A stretch of 64,000 nt of DNA from an uncultured Blautia sp. (GTDB lineage: Bacteria > Bacillota > Clostridia > Lachnospirales > Lachnospiraceae), in NCBI GenBank assembly GCA_900542045.1, contig UQMI01000007.1:14859-78858 (forward strand), in the 5' to 3' direction. Positions 9,218 to 17,140 of the stretch are shown here, in pieces (the first letter of the stretch is position 1; the number at the start of each line of letters is the position of its first letter). Position numbers and translations under genes: made by a program. Below the pieces are notes generated by a model. It did not search any database, was not told where the DNA came from, and saw nothing but the letters and a program-made list of their open reading frames with translations.

Positions 9218-9904
9218 CTAACCCCTGGGCTCCTCACTCAGATACTGCCGGATTCCCAGACACAGCGCATCTGCCACTTTCTGCTGATACGCTTCCTCCT
9301 GCAACAGCTCTGCCTCCTTCGGATTTGTCAGAAATCCGCATTCCACAATATTCAGGACTCCCTCGCTTCGTTTCAGCAGATAATAACTGTCATTCCCTTT
9401 GGCTTTGCGGCCGTTATCTACAGAAAGTGCCTGATTCAGAACTTCCTGCAGCACTTCTGCCAGCCGCTTTCCCTCCTGGGAGGTGCTGTAATAGAACACC
9501 TGAGGTCCGCAGACCGAAGGATCTGTATAGCTGTTCTGATGAATACTCACAGTCAGAGCCGGACTGGCCTCCGCAATGATCTTGCAGCGATTCTGAAGAT
9601 CCTGCACCTTTTTCTGGCTGCTTCCCTCTTCATAGAGTCCCTCATCCCCTTCCCGGGTCATGATCACTTCAAATCCACTGTCTTTCAGCGCATCTCTCAG
9701 CTTCCATGCAATGGACAGATTAATATCTTTTTCATCCACACCGTCTGTACCTGCCATACCGCCGTCCACACCGCCATGCCCCGCATCCACCACGATCACC
9801 GTTTTTGTTTCCGCCATATTGGAAACGGCCGCCGCTTCCCGGGACAGAAGCCAGACACAGACCAACAATACTGCCGTCATGGCCAGTTCTATGTATCTTT
9901 TCAT
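9218..9904 (-). CDS. cwlD: N-acetylmuramoyl-L-alanine amidase (Amidase_3), CwlD-like
   Basis: Zinc amidase that cleaves the lactyl-peptide bond of muropeptides. The 228-residue protein has an N-terminal membrane anchor (residues 5-25), then VDAGHGGVDGG with the first His ligand, the Glu of VDEKDINLS, the second His in SIHQN, and the catalytic Glu in NIVECGFLTN. A single anchored Amidase_3 domain with no wall-binding repeats is the CwlD architecture, in which the enzyme prepares spore cortex muramic-lactam. A vegetative role cannot be excluded, so the symbol is tentative. It is transcribed toward the GT2 gene with a gap of about 120 bases. Confidence 0.82.
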   Translation of the reverse strand: MKRYIELAMTAVLLVCVWLLSREAAAVSNMAETKTVIVVDAGHGGVDGGMAGTDGVDEKDINLSIAWKLRDALKDSGFEVIMTREGDEGLYEEGSSQKKVQDLQNRCKIIAEASPALTVSIHQNSYTDPSVCGPQVFYYSTSQEGKRLAEVLQEVLNQALSVDNGRKAKGNDSYYLLKRSEGVLNIVECGFLTNPKEAELLQEEAYQQKVADALCLGIRQYLSEEPRG

Positions 9905-9976
9905 AAAAAAATCACCTCTGAATGGTATATTCTTTACTAATATATGCCATCCGGAAATGATTTACCATAAAAGTCC

Positions 9977-10034
9977 CGGACAGTGTCTGTGCATATGAAC
10001 AAACCCACTTGCTCAAATGCACAGACATTGTCCG
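9977..10034 (-). terminator. Long inverted repeat after the DivIVA-like gene
   Basis: Two 18-base arms (9977-9994 and 10017-10034) pair with one G-T mismatch around a loop of about 22 bases. It stands between the DivIVA-like gene and cwlD. On the minus strand it is followed by GGGACTTTTATGG, a weak T-run, so it may be an intrinsic terminator or a processing/stability hairpin. Confidence 0.5.
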
Positions 10035-10052
10035 CTGCAGAGCCATTGAAAA

Positions 10053-10676
10053 CTATTCCTCTTCTTCCCCCAGAATACTTTCCATATGTTCCACTAATTC
10101 CTGATCCGCACTGATTTCCTGGAGTTCTTCCTCTTCCAGATCCCGAAGAGACTCCGGCATGGTATCCACAATGCGATGTACTTCTTTGTAAGATTCCATA
10201 AACCGTTTCTGCGCCTGATTGATCAGATCCACAATGGCGTTCATCTCCTCCTGAACAGCCATGTAATGTTTCTTTCCCTCAGCCAGCTTCCGGTCCACCT
10301 CGCTTTGGACAATAAAGACACGGTTTCTTCCTTCCTCCTCCGCATTTTTCCGAATGGAATCAGCCTCTTTCTGCGCCTGGGCAATAATCTCATCAGCCTT
10401 TAACTGTGCCTCAAACACCAGTTTTCCAATACTCTCATAATTATCCACGTATTTCTGATACTTCTCTTTGATTTCGCTTTCCAGACGGGCATACTGGTCA
10501 TCCTTCAATTCCAGCCGCTTCTTCAGCTGATTGATCTTATCTTCCCTGTCTTCAATTTCCCGGTGGAGCTTCTCCTGGGCTTCCCACGCCTCTGCCTTCA
10601 AACGCTCCACATGCGCAAGGACATCTTCCTTGTCAAATCCCCCAAGTAACGTGCTTTTAAATAATTCTTCTGCCAT
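10053..10676 (-). CDS. DivIVA-like coiled-coil protein
   Basis: A 207-residue protein with no signal peptide and long charged heptad stretches from about residue 20 to 175 (for example KINQLKKRLELKDDQYARLESE), so largely coiled coil. The N-terminus FKSTLLGGFDKEDVLAHVERL resembles the membrane-binding start of DivIVA/GpsB-type proteins, where a Phe and a G-[YF]-[DN] motif are typical. The C-terminus is very acidic. DivIVA relatives organise poles, septa or cell-wall growth; the exact role here is inferred. It follows the GH18 gene by 24 bases, probably in one operon. V-type ATPase subunit E-like helices are an alternative superficial match. Confidence 0.68.
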   Translation of the reverse strand: MAEELFKSTLLGGFDKEDVLAHVERLKAEAWEAQEKLHREIEDREDKINQLKKRLELKDDQYARLESEIKEKYQKYVDNYESIGKLVFEAQLKADEIIAQAQKEADSIRKNAEEEGRNRVFIVQSEVDRKLAEGKKHYMAVQEEMNAIVDLINQAQKRFMESYKEVHRIVDTMPESLRDLEEEELQEISADQELVEHMESILGEEEE

Positions 10677-10700
10677 TTACATACTCCCCTTCTGTATTTT

Positions 10701-12356
10701 TTATCCCTGAAGTCCTTCAGAGATCACCGACCAGATATCCGCATTCTCCAGTCCCAGCTTCCAGGCTGCCACACCCGCCAGATCATAACTGGAGATCAGC
10801 TTCATTTTCTCTGCAATGGAATCCGCGTCCTCCAGCCATATCTGATACGTATCATTATTCACTGTAACGCTTCCATAATTCTGACTGGTTGTTTTTTCCC
10901 AATAAGTCTCTATTTTATTTTCTTTTACAAAATCAGCCGCTTCGTCCATACCCACAGCTTCACTGGTCACAATTCCGGCAGAAGTCTTCCATATTCTTGT
11001 ATAGAAAGGAATTCCGTTGATCACTTTATTGGCCGGGACCTCGGAAAGAGTATCCTGAATTCCCTGTTCCACCCACGGAAGAGAGGCCACCGAACCGGCT
11101 TCCGTATCGCCTCGATAGTGTTCATCGTATCCCATGATAATGATATAATCTGCAACTCTTCCCTGTTCCCCTCTGTCATAATACACGGTATACCCTTCCG
11201 GTACCGGATTATCCACAGACAGTACCAGATTATTCTTATGCGTCACAATAGACAATTCCCTCAAAAACTGCAGAAAATGCGGAATGGCTTCTTCACTCAT
11301 ACTCTCAAAATCCACATTGATCCCATCGATTCCGCAGTTCACCGCTTCCTTCACCAGTGTTTCTATGATATTGGCACGGGCAGATTCCTTCGCCAGTACC
11401 GTCTCCGTCTGGATCTCTTCACTGAAATTATCGATCAACGCCCATACCTGCAGCCCTTTTGCGTGGGCTTTATTCACATAATCCGCCTCTGCCAGAGATG
11501 TCAGATTCCCATCATTGTCTGCAATGGAGAACCAGGTGGGAGAAATCACATTCACCCCTGTCATATCTGCCACCGCATCATCAAAAGTCGCATTGGCATC
11601 TGTGGAAGTCACCTGGTGCCATACCAGGTTCACCGGCTCCTCCATGGCGAGCTGCGTAAAGGTCTCTTCTTCGATTCCTGTCCGCTCCTCAGAGATCACT
11701 CCCAGATCTTCCACATCTGAAAGCTGCACATATCCCACATAACCGTCCTGTGTGGCTACTTCCACCCAATTATCAAAAGTCTCCAGCAGCCGGACCTGAT
11801 CTCCTTCCTGCAGGGTAGTCAGAATGGGGCTCTTAATCCCGCCCTGATACCGGACTTCTGTTGCGGTCTTGGCCTGTCCGGCCCTGTAATTTTCCCAGGT
11901 CTTCTGGACCACCAGACGATTGGGATTCTCATAAATACTGTACTCAATATCCGTGTACTCCGCCACATATGAAATATCCACATATACACTGTCCTGGTAC
12001 AGGATCACCCGGGCGGAAGTTCCATCTCCGGGTTCCTGCCGCAGTGTCTCCTCCGTGGTACTGTACAGCAGCGCCTGTGCTTCCTGATCCCAATAAAACC
12101 GTTTATTCAGAGACGCATTTACCGTATCCAGCGAAACATACGCGTTTCCATTTTGAAAAATCCCTCTCTGTTCCAATATCTCTGTATCAATCATGATCGG
12201 AATTTCTTCGTCACTCATTTCTCCATAATATTGACCCGGATCCATGACCTCCTTCGTCGGGGTATACTTCCGAATCAGGTGTGTTACAACGCCCGCGACT
12301 CCCACTACAAAGATCAGCAGCAGTACAACCAGTACGGGCACCAGCTTTTTCTTCAT
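10701..12356 (-). CDS. Membrane-anchored GH18 protein with SH3b domain
   Basis: A 551-residue extracytoplasmic protein anchored by a hydrophobic helix at residues 6-26. Residues 45-150 resemble a copper amine oxidase N-terminal-like domain. Residues 165-220 are an SH3b module (GDQVRLLETFDNWVEVATQDGYVGYV). From about 245 to the end is a glycoside hydrolase family 18 domain with the catalytic DGINVDFE (Glu near 351). Such proteins relate to YaaH/spore-cortex and peptidoglycan-acting GH18 enzymes rather than to true chitinases. Substrate is likely peptidoglycan or cell-surface glycan (inference). TAGGAGG precedes the ATG; the DivIVA-like gene follows directly. Confidence 0.88.
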   Translation of the reverse strand: MKKKLVPVLVVLLLIFVVGVAGVVTHLIRKYTPTKEVMDPGQYYGEMSDEEIPIMIDTEILEQRGIFQNGNAYVSLDTVNASLNKRFYWDQEAQALLYSTTEETLRQEPGDGTSARVILYQDSVYVDISYVAEYTDIEYSIYENPNRLVVQKTWENYRAGQAKTATEVRYQGGIKSPILTTLQEGDQVRLLETFDNWVEVATQDGYVGYVQLSDVEDLGVISEERTGIEEETFTQLAMEEPVNLVWHQVTSTDANATFDDAVADMTGVNVISPTWFSIADNDGNLTSLAEADYVNKAHAKGLQVWALIDNFSEEIQTETVLAKESARANIIETLVKEAVNCGIDGINVDFESMSEEAIPHFLQFLRELSIVTHKNNLVLSVDNPVPEGYTVYYDRGEQGRVADYIIIMGYDEHYRGDTEAGSVASLPWVEQGIQDTLSEVPANKVINGIPFYTRIWKTSAGIVTSEAVGMDEAADFVKENKIETYWEKTTSQNYGSVTVNNDTYQIWLEDADSIAEKMKLISSYDLAGVAAWKLGLENADIWSVISEGLQG

Positions 12357-12586
12357 TTGTCCTACCTCCTACGGACATCATTATAACATACTTTCCTGAT
12401 TCGTCATTATTAAAATTCGACATTTTACACTTTTTTCATATTCACTGCCGCACGTTTTCCCGGGCGGATTTCCATTTTATCCGGCAAGGATTCCTGTTTT
12501 CTTTTCTCATGCAGGGAAGAGATCCTGCAAATGGTTATGGCTGTGGGGAACACTCCTGATCCAGAAACTCTTCCCTGGCAGTATCA

Positions 12587-12775
12587 TTACCCTCTATTAC
12601 CTTGATGATCCTCTTCTGCTACATAGCAGAAATCAATCTCGGCCACACCTCCCTTCTGGTCAGGAATATAGTCCCGCATGTAGCTTCCCTGTTCGGCAAC
12701 CACGTGGGCAGCTGCAATTTCTCCCGGGCTGCTGGGGCGCCCGTTCATGCGAAGAAGAATACCTTTCTTCTTCAT
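12587..12775 (-). CDS. Small protein of unknown function, 5' end uncertain
   Basis: I do not recognise a named family, though the pattern MNGRPSSPGEIAAAHVV followed by YMRDYIPDQKG looks like a conserved small Clostridial protein. With the ATG at 12775 it is 62 residues, but there is no good ribosome binding site. The same frame stays open upstream through RKKKERDFLKKELKEM, which reads like genuine coding sequence yet lacks a start codon. A strong AAGGAGG at 12846-12852 and an ATG at about 12863 lie in another frame. A one-base slip in the run of six A near 12823 would join the two. The gene may therefore be frameshifted or start at a non-standard codon. Confidence 0.45.
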   Translation of the reverse strand: MKKKGILLRMNGRPSSPGEIAAAHVVAEQGSYMRDYIPDQKGGVAEIDFCYVAEEDHQGNRG

Positions 12776-12984
12776 CTCTTTCAGCTCTTTTTTCAGGAAA
12801 TCTCTTTCCTTCTTTTTTCGTGATATATTATGCCCCGTCTGCGTTCCTCCTTCCTATCCATATGGTTTCTGAAAACACTACACAGGTTCCCGAAAAGAGA
12901 AACACAGACCAGCCTTCCTTATCTTTTTCCATACCTGCGGACAGGTACAGCTACACTCTGACTCTTCACCTCTGGTATTAAAAT

Positions 12985-13088
12985 AAAAAATGGAAAATCC
13001 GGCAGAGACTTCTGCCTGTTAATCAGGAAATGCAAAAAAATGTTTCACAATCTTGAAATGTTCCGGCGGCCGGCGGCCTCTCTTTTCA
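12985..13088 (-). ncRNA. Candidate small RNA or attenuated leader upstream of the small ORF
   Basis: A minus-strand promoter is visible: TTGCGG (13117-13122), 16 bases, TATAAT (13095-13100). About 85 bases into the transcript is a perfect hairpin GGCAGA-AGTC-TCTGCC (13001-13016), followed on that strand by GGATTTTCC and then a T-rich tract. This would give an RNA of roughly 100 bases, or a leader with an attenuator for the ORF at 12587-12775. No known RNA family was recognised. The remainder of 12776-13194 shows nothing I can support as a gene. Confidence 0.25.
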
Positions 13089-13194
13089 TAGATCATTATA
13101 CTATATTACAAAAAAACCGCAATAGCTTTCGTCAATTTGTGTAAAATTTCCCAATTCGTTTCCAAATATTTTATAATTAGGAATTCGTAAATTC

Positions 13195-13224
13195 TTTACA
13201 TATTAGAGTATACTGGTATATAAT
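13195..13224 (+). promoter_or_regulatory. Promoter of mecA
   Basis: TTTACA (13195-13200), an 18-base spacer and TATAAT (13219-13224) on the plus strand. Transcription would start near 13231, giving mecA a leader of about 135 bases. Confidence 0.7.
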
Positions 13225-13308
13225 ATATGAATAGTATTATCTGAAAGCATTTACGTATGCCGCGGCAGGCAGATGCGGCAGGATATTTGCCATCAGATAG
13301 GCGGAGGT

Positions 13309-13362
13309 ATGAAGTCATATACTGGTGTGTTGCCATTTCAATACACAAAGAATAGGATGTGA
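13309..13362 (+). CDS. Possible 17-codon upstream ORF in the mecA leader
   Basis: ATG at 13309 directly follows GGCGGAGGT and opens a 17-codon frame (MKSYTGVLPFQYTKNRM) ending in TGA at 13360-13362, which overlaps the mecA ribosome binding site (AGGA). Position suggests translational coupling or a leader peptide. The spacing between GGAGG and ATG is unusually short, so translation is doubtful. Confidence 0.2.
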   Translation: MKSYTGVLPFQYTKNRM

Positions 13363-13367
13363 TATTT

Positions 13368-14123
13368 ATGAAAATAGAAAAGATCAACGACAACCAAATC
13401 AAATGCACTCTCACCAGAGAAGATCTGGAACAGCATCAGATTCGATTAAGTGAACTGGCTTACGGCACTGAAAAGGCCAAAAAACTGTTTCGTAATATGA
13501 TGCAGGAAGCATATTCCCGGTTTGGCTTCGAAGCAGACAACATTCCTCTGATGATTGAAGCCATTCCCATGCAGGGCGGCACGATCACTCTGATCATTAC
13601 AAAAGTAGAAGATCCGGAAGAACTGGATACCCGTTTTTCACGGTTTGCTCCGGGAAATGCCACCCAGGAAGAGAATCCTATCCAGTTCGACGGCGCAGAC
13701 AGCATTATAGATATTTTCCAGAAAATATACGAAGCAAAGATGAAAGGCTCCGGCAAAAAGCCCAATACTGTGGATTCCAGCGAAACTTCCGGGGATGCAG
13801 CCCGGAATTCTGCTGCAGAACCATCCGTCAATCTGGTCCATATGTATGAATTTCCAGACCTGGATACTGTCATTCATGCCGCTCATGGTCTGAACGGTTT
13901 TTATTCCGGCGTCAACTCTTTATATAAAGATACCCGCAAAAATCTTTACCAACTGGTTATACATCAGACTTCCTACACTCCGGAAGAATTTAACAAGATC
14001 TGCAACATCCTCTCTGAATACGGCACAGGAAGGCCCTATGCCAATTCCGGAGAGGCATACCTGATGGAGCATTGCGAGACTATCTTACCGCAGACTGCGC
14101 TCCAGCAGCTTACCAGGCTTTAA
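13368..14123 (+). CDS. mecA: MecA-family adaptor protein for ClpC proteolysis
   Basis: Adaptor that delivers substrates to the ClpCP protease. From the ATG at 13368 (AGGA ten bases upstream) it is 252 residues. The N-terminal substrate-binding domain shows MKIEKINDNQIKCTLTREDL and the GFEADNIPLMIEAIPM segment. A linker rich in Ser/Gly/Asn (about 110-155) leads to the C-terminal ClpC-binding domain, which begins VHMYEFPDLDTVI and has LYKDTRKNLYQLVIH, a typical MecA stretch. An alternative GTG at 13359 is too close to the ribosome binding site. It is monocistronic, with its own promoter and terminator. Confidence 0.93.
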   Translation: MKIEKINDNQIKCTLTREDLEQHQIRLSELAYGTEKAKKLFRNMMQEAYSRFGFEADNIPLMIEAIPMQGGTITLIITKVEDPEELDTRFSRFAPGNATQEENPIQFDGADSIIDIFQKIYEAKMKGSGKKPNTVDSSETSGDAARNSAAEPSVNLVHMYEFPDLDTVIHAAHGLNGFYSGVNSLYKDTRKNLYQLVIHQTSYTPEEFNKICNILSEYGTGRPYANSGEAYLMEHCETILPQTALQQLTRL

Positions 14124-14131
14124 TATTCCAG

Positions 14132-14168
14132 ACCGCCGGCAGAGCCCTTCAGGCTTGCCGGCGGTTTT
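14132..14168 (+). terminator. Terminator of mecA
   Basis: Perfect 10-base arms ACCGCCGGCA (14132-14141) and TGCCGGCGGT (14156-14165), followed by TTTT on the plus strand just after the mecA stop. Confidence 0.75.
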
Positions 14169-14200
14169 GCATGCGGATGCACCGGCGGGACGTTTTTATG

Positions 14201-14240
14201 TGACAGGAAAGCCAGAACGAAAAGTTCTGCTTTCCTGTCA
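14201..14240. repeat. Dispersed hairpin element, best preserved copy
   Basis: TGACAGGAAAG pairs perfectly with CTTTCCTGTCA and, after one bulged C, CAGAAC pairs with GTTCTG around GAAAA, giving a 17-bp stem. The preceding bases (CGTTTTTATG) are also shared with the copies at 32.9 and 49.4 kb. It lies in the convergent spacer between mecA and the DUF1858 gene. Confidence 0.75.
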
Positions 14241-14247
14241 ACATAAG

Positions 14248-14290
14248 AAAAGGCCGGATCCTGCTCTCCTGGAGCAGGCACCCGGCCTTT
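14248..14290 (-). terminator. Terminator of the DUF1858 gene
   Basis: AAGGCCGG / CCGGCCTT outer arms with an inner TGCTC / GAGCA stem. On the minus strand the hairpin is followed by TTTTCTT. The A-tract on the other side may let it work for both directions. Confidence 0.75.
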
Positions 14291-14326
14291 ATTCACCCTT
14301 TCACGCCCGCAGGCGGTCCAGACTTC

Positions 14327-14530
14327 TTATTTGTTTGCCAAAAAATCATTGATCTGTGCAACCAGTACATCTGCATCCAGACCATGTACCATTGCTGCTT
14401 CCTCCAGGGATTCTCCCTGTGCAGAAGGGCAACCCAGACAATGCATGCCTGCCCTCATGAGAATCGGCGCAATGTTTGCATCTACTCTCAACAGCTGTCC
14501 AATCAACATGTCCTTTGTAACCTGTGCCAT
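14327..14530 (-). CDS. DUF1858 redox-disulfide domain protein
   Basis: A 67-residue protein consisting of a single DUF1858 domain, named for its association with hybrid-cluster proteins. It starts [14 protein letters not shown] after a strong AAAGGAGG, and contains [19 protein letters not shown], with the C-x2-C pair that gives the family its redox-disulfide name, and ends with [16 protein letters not shown]. The precise function is unknown; the family is thought to work in redox or metal handling in anaerobes. It is divergent from the ferredoxin gene, 221 bases away. Confidence 0.88.
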   Translation of the reverse strand: MAQVTKDMLIGQLLRVDANIAPILMRAGMHCLGCPSAQGESLEEAAMVHGLDADVLVAQINDFLANK

Positions 14531-14667
14531 TGTTTTTCCTCCTTTATATGGGCCTGCGAACCGATGATACAGCATTCTCTGCCAGTACCCGGTCACTTCC
14601 TTTTCTTATACCGTATGGCTATTATAATCCTTTTTTACTCCAGAATCAACCGAAGATTTATAAATTT

Positions 14668-14696
14668 TTTACTTGTAATATAATCCACGATATATT
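14668..14696 (+). promoter_or_regulatory. Likely promoter of the ferredoxin gene
   Basis: TTTACT (14668-14673), 17 bases, TATATT (14691-14696) on the plus strand. Predicted start about 14703, eight bases before a palindrome. Confidence 0.55.
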
Positions 14697-14710
14697 AGAA
14701 TGGTGATGAA

Positions 14711-14725
14711 CCTAATCAAATTAGG
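14711..14725. promoter_or_regulatory. Palindrome in the ferredoxin leader, possible operator
   Basis: CCTAAT-CAA-ATTAGG, a perfect 6-base palindrome with a 3-base centre, placed just after the predicted transcription start of the ferredoxin gene and before its ribosome binding site. It differs from the feo boxes. The binding protein is unknown. Confidence 0.35.
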
Positions 14726-14736
14726 AAGTTATCTAA

Positions 14737-14922
<186 letters not shown>

Positions 14923-14943
14923 TTTTTTATCTTCTGGCAGTAA

Positions 14944-14978
14944 CGGGGATGTGGCACCAGGCAACATCCCCTGTTTTT
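14944..14978 (+). terminator. Terminator of the ferredoxin gene
   Basis: GGGGATGT pairs with ACATCCCC around a short loop, followed by TGTTTTTCTGTT on the plus strand. It abuts the 3' end of the convergent MerR-like gene. Confidence 0.85.
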
Positions 14979-14981
14979 CTG

Positions 14982-15578
14982 TTATATTCTATTCTGTTTT
15001 TTCTTTTTTCTCAGCTTTCTTCGAGAACCCCGTTTCCTTTCTGCAGCAGCCGCTGCCTGTTTCCTGGATTCCTGATGCATCCGGATCGCCTCATCCAATG
15101 AACGGCATCTGCGCTCTTCATGGGTTCTCTCCTGTATTCCCTGGCGGATCAGTCTTTCCAGTATACTCTGAAACTGCTCCATCCTCTGGCGCTGTTCTTT
15201 CTCCGAAACCTTTTCCTCGCTCCGGTTGTTACCTTCTGTATTTCCATCAGCTGTCTCCTTGCCGGTACCCGGCTCCGGATCTTTTGGCCCATCTGTTTTG
15301 CTGTCTGTTTCCAGAAGTTTTATTTTGCTGCCGGAAGCACCTGGCCCCTTTCTGGAAATCCTGGGGACCAGTTCCTTGATCGCACGAAGCTGTAAACCAC
15401 GGCTCTTTAGTTCCTTAATGTTCAGAAACATCTGCACATCATATCTGGTGTAGCATCGGTGTCCCAAGGCATTTCTGCCAATGACAAGCTCCAACTCCTC
15501 TTCCCAGTACCGAAGCACATGACCTTTGATTCCAGTCAGATTTTCTACCTGAGAGACGGTATAGTGCTCTTCCTCCAT
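14982..15578 (-). CDS. MerR-like DNA-binding protein with basic tail
   Basis: A 198-residue protein. The N-terminal 70 residues form a MerR-type winged helix-turn-helix (YTVSQVENLTGIKGHVLRYWEEELEL then YTRYDVQMFLNIKELKSRGLQL). A low-complexity Gly/Pro/Thr/Glu linker follows, then a coiled-coil stretch (about 125-165) and a strongly basic C-terminus (RKRGSRRKLRKKKK). No effector domain is visible. The layout recalls chromosome-associated RacA-like or DUF3967-type proteins more than metabolite-sensing MerR regulators (inference). It lies downstream of dnaB, behind a terminator. Confidence 0.7.
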   Translation of the reverse strand: MEEEHYTVSQVENLTGIKGHVLRYWEEELELVIGRNALGHRCYTRYDVQMFLNIKELKSRGLQLRAIKELVPRISRKGPGASGSKIKLLETDSKTDGPKDPEPGTGKETADGNTEGNNRSEEKVSEKEQRQRMEQFQSILERLIRQGIQERTHEERRCRSLDEAIRMHQESRKQAAAAAERKRGSRRKLRKKKKQNRI

Positions 15579-15731
15579 ACTACCCCTCCTTCAGACATTG
15601 TTCCGCCAATACGTATCTGCCCGGAAAATCAGGCAGAAGCAATACCATCGCCATCGTACCCAGCTATTTTTCATTATAGCAAACAAGTCCAGGATTGCAA
15701 TGAAATCTCATCGACAGATTCTTACAAGAAG

Positions 15732-15776
15732 AAGAACTCCATCTGCCGGTGCACTGCAGACGGAGTTCTTTTTATC
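15732..15776. terminator. Terminator after dnaB, probably bidirectional
   Basis: AAGAACTCC pairs with GGAGTTCTT and inner TCTGC with GCAGA. On the minus strand the tail is CTTCTTCTTG, and on the plus strand TTTTATC. It closes the gdpP-rplI-dnaB operon. Confidence 0.75.
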
Positions 15777-15786
15777 ATTTTCTGAC

Positions 15787-17115
15787 TTATTTTTTCAGAT
15801 TGACAAACTGTGTATATTTGGACAACCAGGCCAGATCCACCGTGCCTATGGGGCCGTTTCTCTGTTTTGCTATGATGATTTCCGCCTGATTTTTTTTCTC
15901 GGAATCTTTGTGATAGTACTCATCCCGGTATATAAACATTACCACGTCTGCATCCTGCTCAATGGCTCCGGACTCTCGCAGGTCCGAAAGCATGGGTCTG
16001 TGATCCGGTCTCTGCTCCACAGCACGGCTTAACTGGGACAGGGCCACCACCGGCACATTCAGTTCCCTGGCGATTGCCTTCAGAGAACGGGAAATATCAG
16101 AAATTTCCTGCTGTCTGGAATCCGACCGGCCGCTGCCGCTCATCAGCTGCAGATAGTCGATAAAGATAATCCCCAGATTCTGCTCCAGCTTGTATTTCCG
16201 GCATTTGGAACGCAGCTCCGAAACGGAGATACCAGGCGTATCGTCAATAATCAGATTGGAACGGCCAATGACATCCGCTCCCTCTGCCAGCTTCACCCAG
16301 TCTTCATCTTTCAGGTTTCCTGTTCGCATATTCTGCGAATCCACCCGGGATTCCATGGCCAGCAGACGGTTCACCAACTGCTCTTTGGACATTTCCAGAC
16401 TAAAGATTGCCACTGTCACCTGGCTCCGGAAAGCCATATACTGAGCAATATTCAGAGCAAATGCCGTCTTTCCCATGGATGGCCTGGCTGCAATCAGGAT
16501 CAGATCCGACGGCTGCATACCGGACGTTTTATAATCCAGATCCACAAAACCCGTGGCAAGACCTGTCACATTTCCTTTGGTCCGGGAGGCTTTTTCAATT
16601 TTGTTAATGGTGTTAAGCACGATTTTCTGAATAGGGACAAACTCTTCGGCGGATTTTCTCTGCAGAAGCTGGAACATTTTTTTCTCCGTTTCCTCCAGGA
16701 TCATATCCGTGCTCTCCTTATCCAGATAACAGGTATTGGCTATCTCTTCCGTAGCCTTGATCAGCCGCCGCAGGATTGCTTTCTCGCTGACAATATTTGC
16801 ATAATACTTTACATTGGCTGATGTGGGAACTGCCGCCACCAGATCCCTTACATATTCCATACTGGTAATTTCCGGAGGAAGGTCTTTTTCCTTCAGACGG
16901 TTCTGCAGTGTGACCAGATCCACTGGCTGCCCTTCATTGCACAATTCCACCATAGAATCAAAGATGATCCCATACTGCCGCTGATAAAAGTCCTCTCCGG
17001 TAATCACCTCGGAAGCAACCAGAATAGCGTCCCGGTCCATGATCATGGCGCCAATCACCGACTGTTCCGCCTCCAGACTGTGGGGCAGGATCCTCTTGAT
17101 CAGGGCTTCATCCAT
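15787..17115 (-). CDS. dnaB: Replicative DNA helicase DnaB
   Basis: Hexameric ATP-driven helicase that unwinds the replication fork. The 442-residue protein has the N-terminal DnaB scaffold domain (HSLEAEQSVIGAMIMD) and the RecA-like C-terminal domain with Walker A ARPSMGKTAF, the Walker B segment IIFIDYLQLM, and the DLRESGAIEQDAD motif near the end. Length is normal and no intein is present. AAGGAGG precedes the ATG. It is the last gene of gdpP-rplI-dnaB, the standard Firmicutes order. Confidence 0.97.
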   Translation of the reverse strand: MDEALIKRILPHSLEAEQSVIGAMIMDRDAILVASEVITGEDFYQRQYGIIFDSMVELCNEGQPVDLVTLQNRLKEKDLPPEITSMEYVRDLVAAVPTSANVKYYANIVSEKAILRRLIKATEEIANTCYLDKESTDMILEETEKKMFQLLQRKSAEEFVPIQKIVLNTINKIEKASRTKGNVTGLATGFVDLDYKTSGMQPSDLILIAARPSMGKTAFALNIAQYMAFRSQVTVAIFSLEMSKEQLVNRLLAMESRVDSQNMRTGNLKDEDWVKLAEGADVIGRSNLIIDDTPGISVSELRSKCRKYKLEQNLGIIFIDYLQLMSGSGRSDSRQQEISDISRSLKAIARELNVPVVALSQLSRAVEQRPDHRPMLSDLRESGAIEQDADVVMFIYRDEYYHKDSEKKNQAEIIIAKQRNGPIGTVDLAWLSKYTQFVNLKK

Positions 17116-17140
17116 GTTACTGCCTCCTTAACCCATCTGT

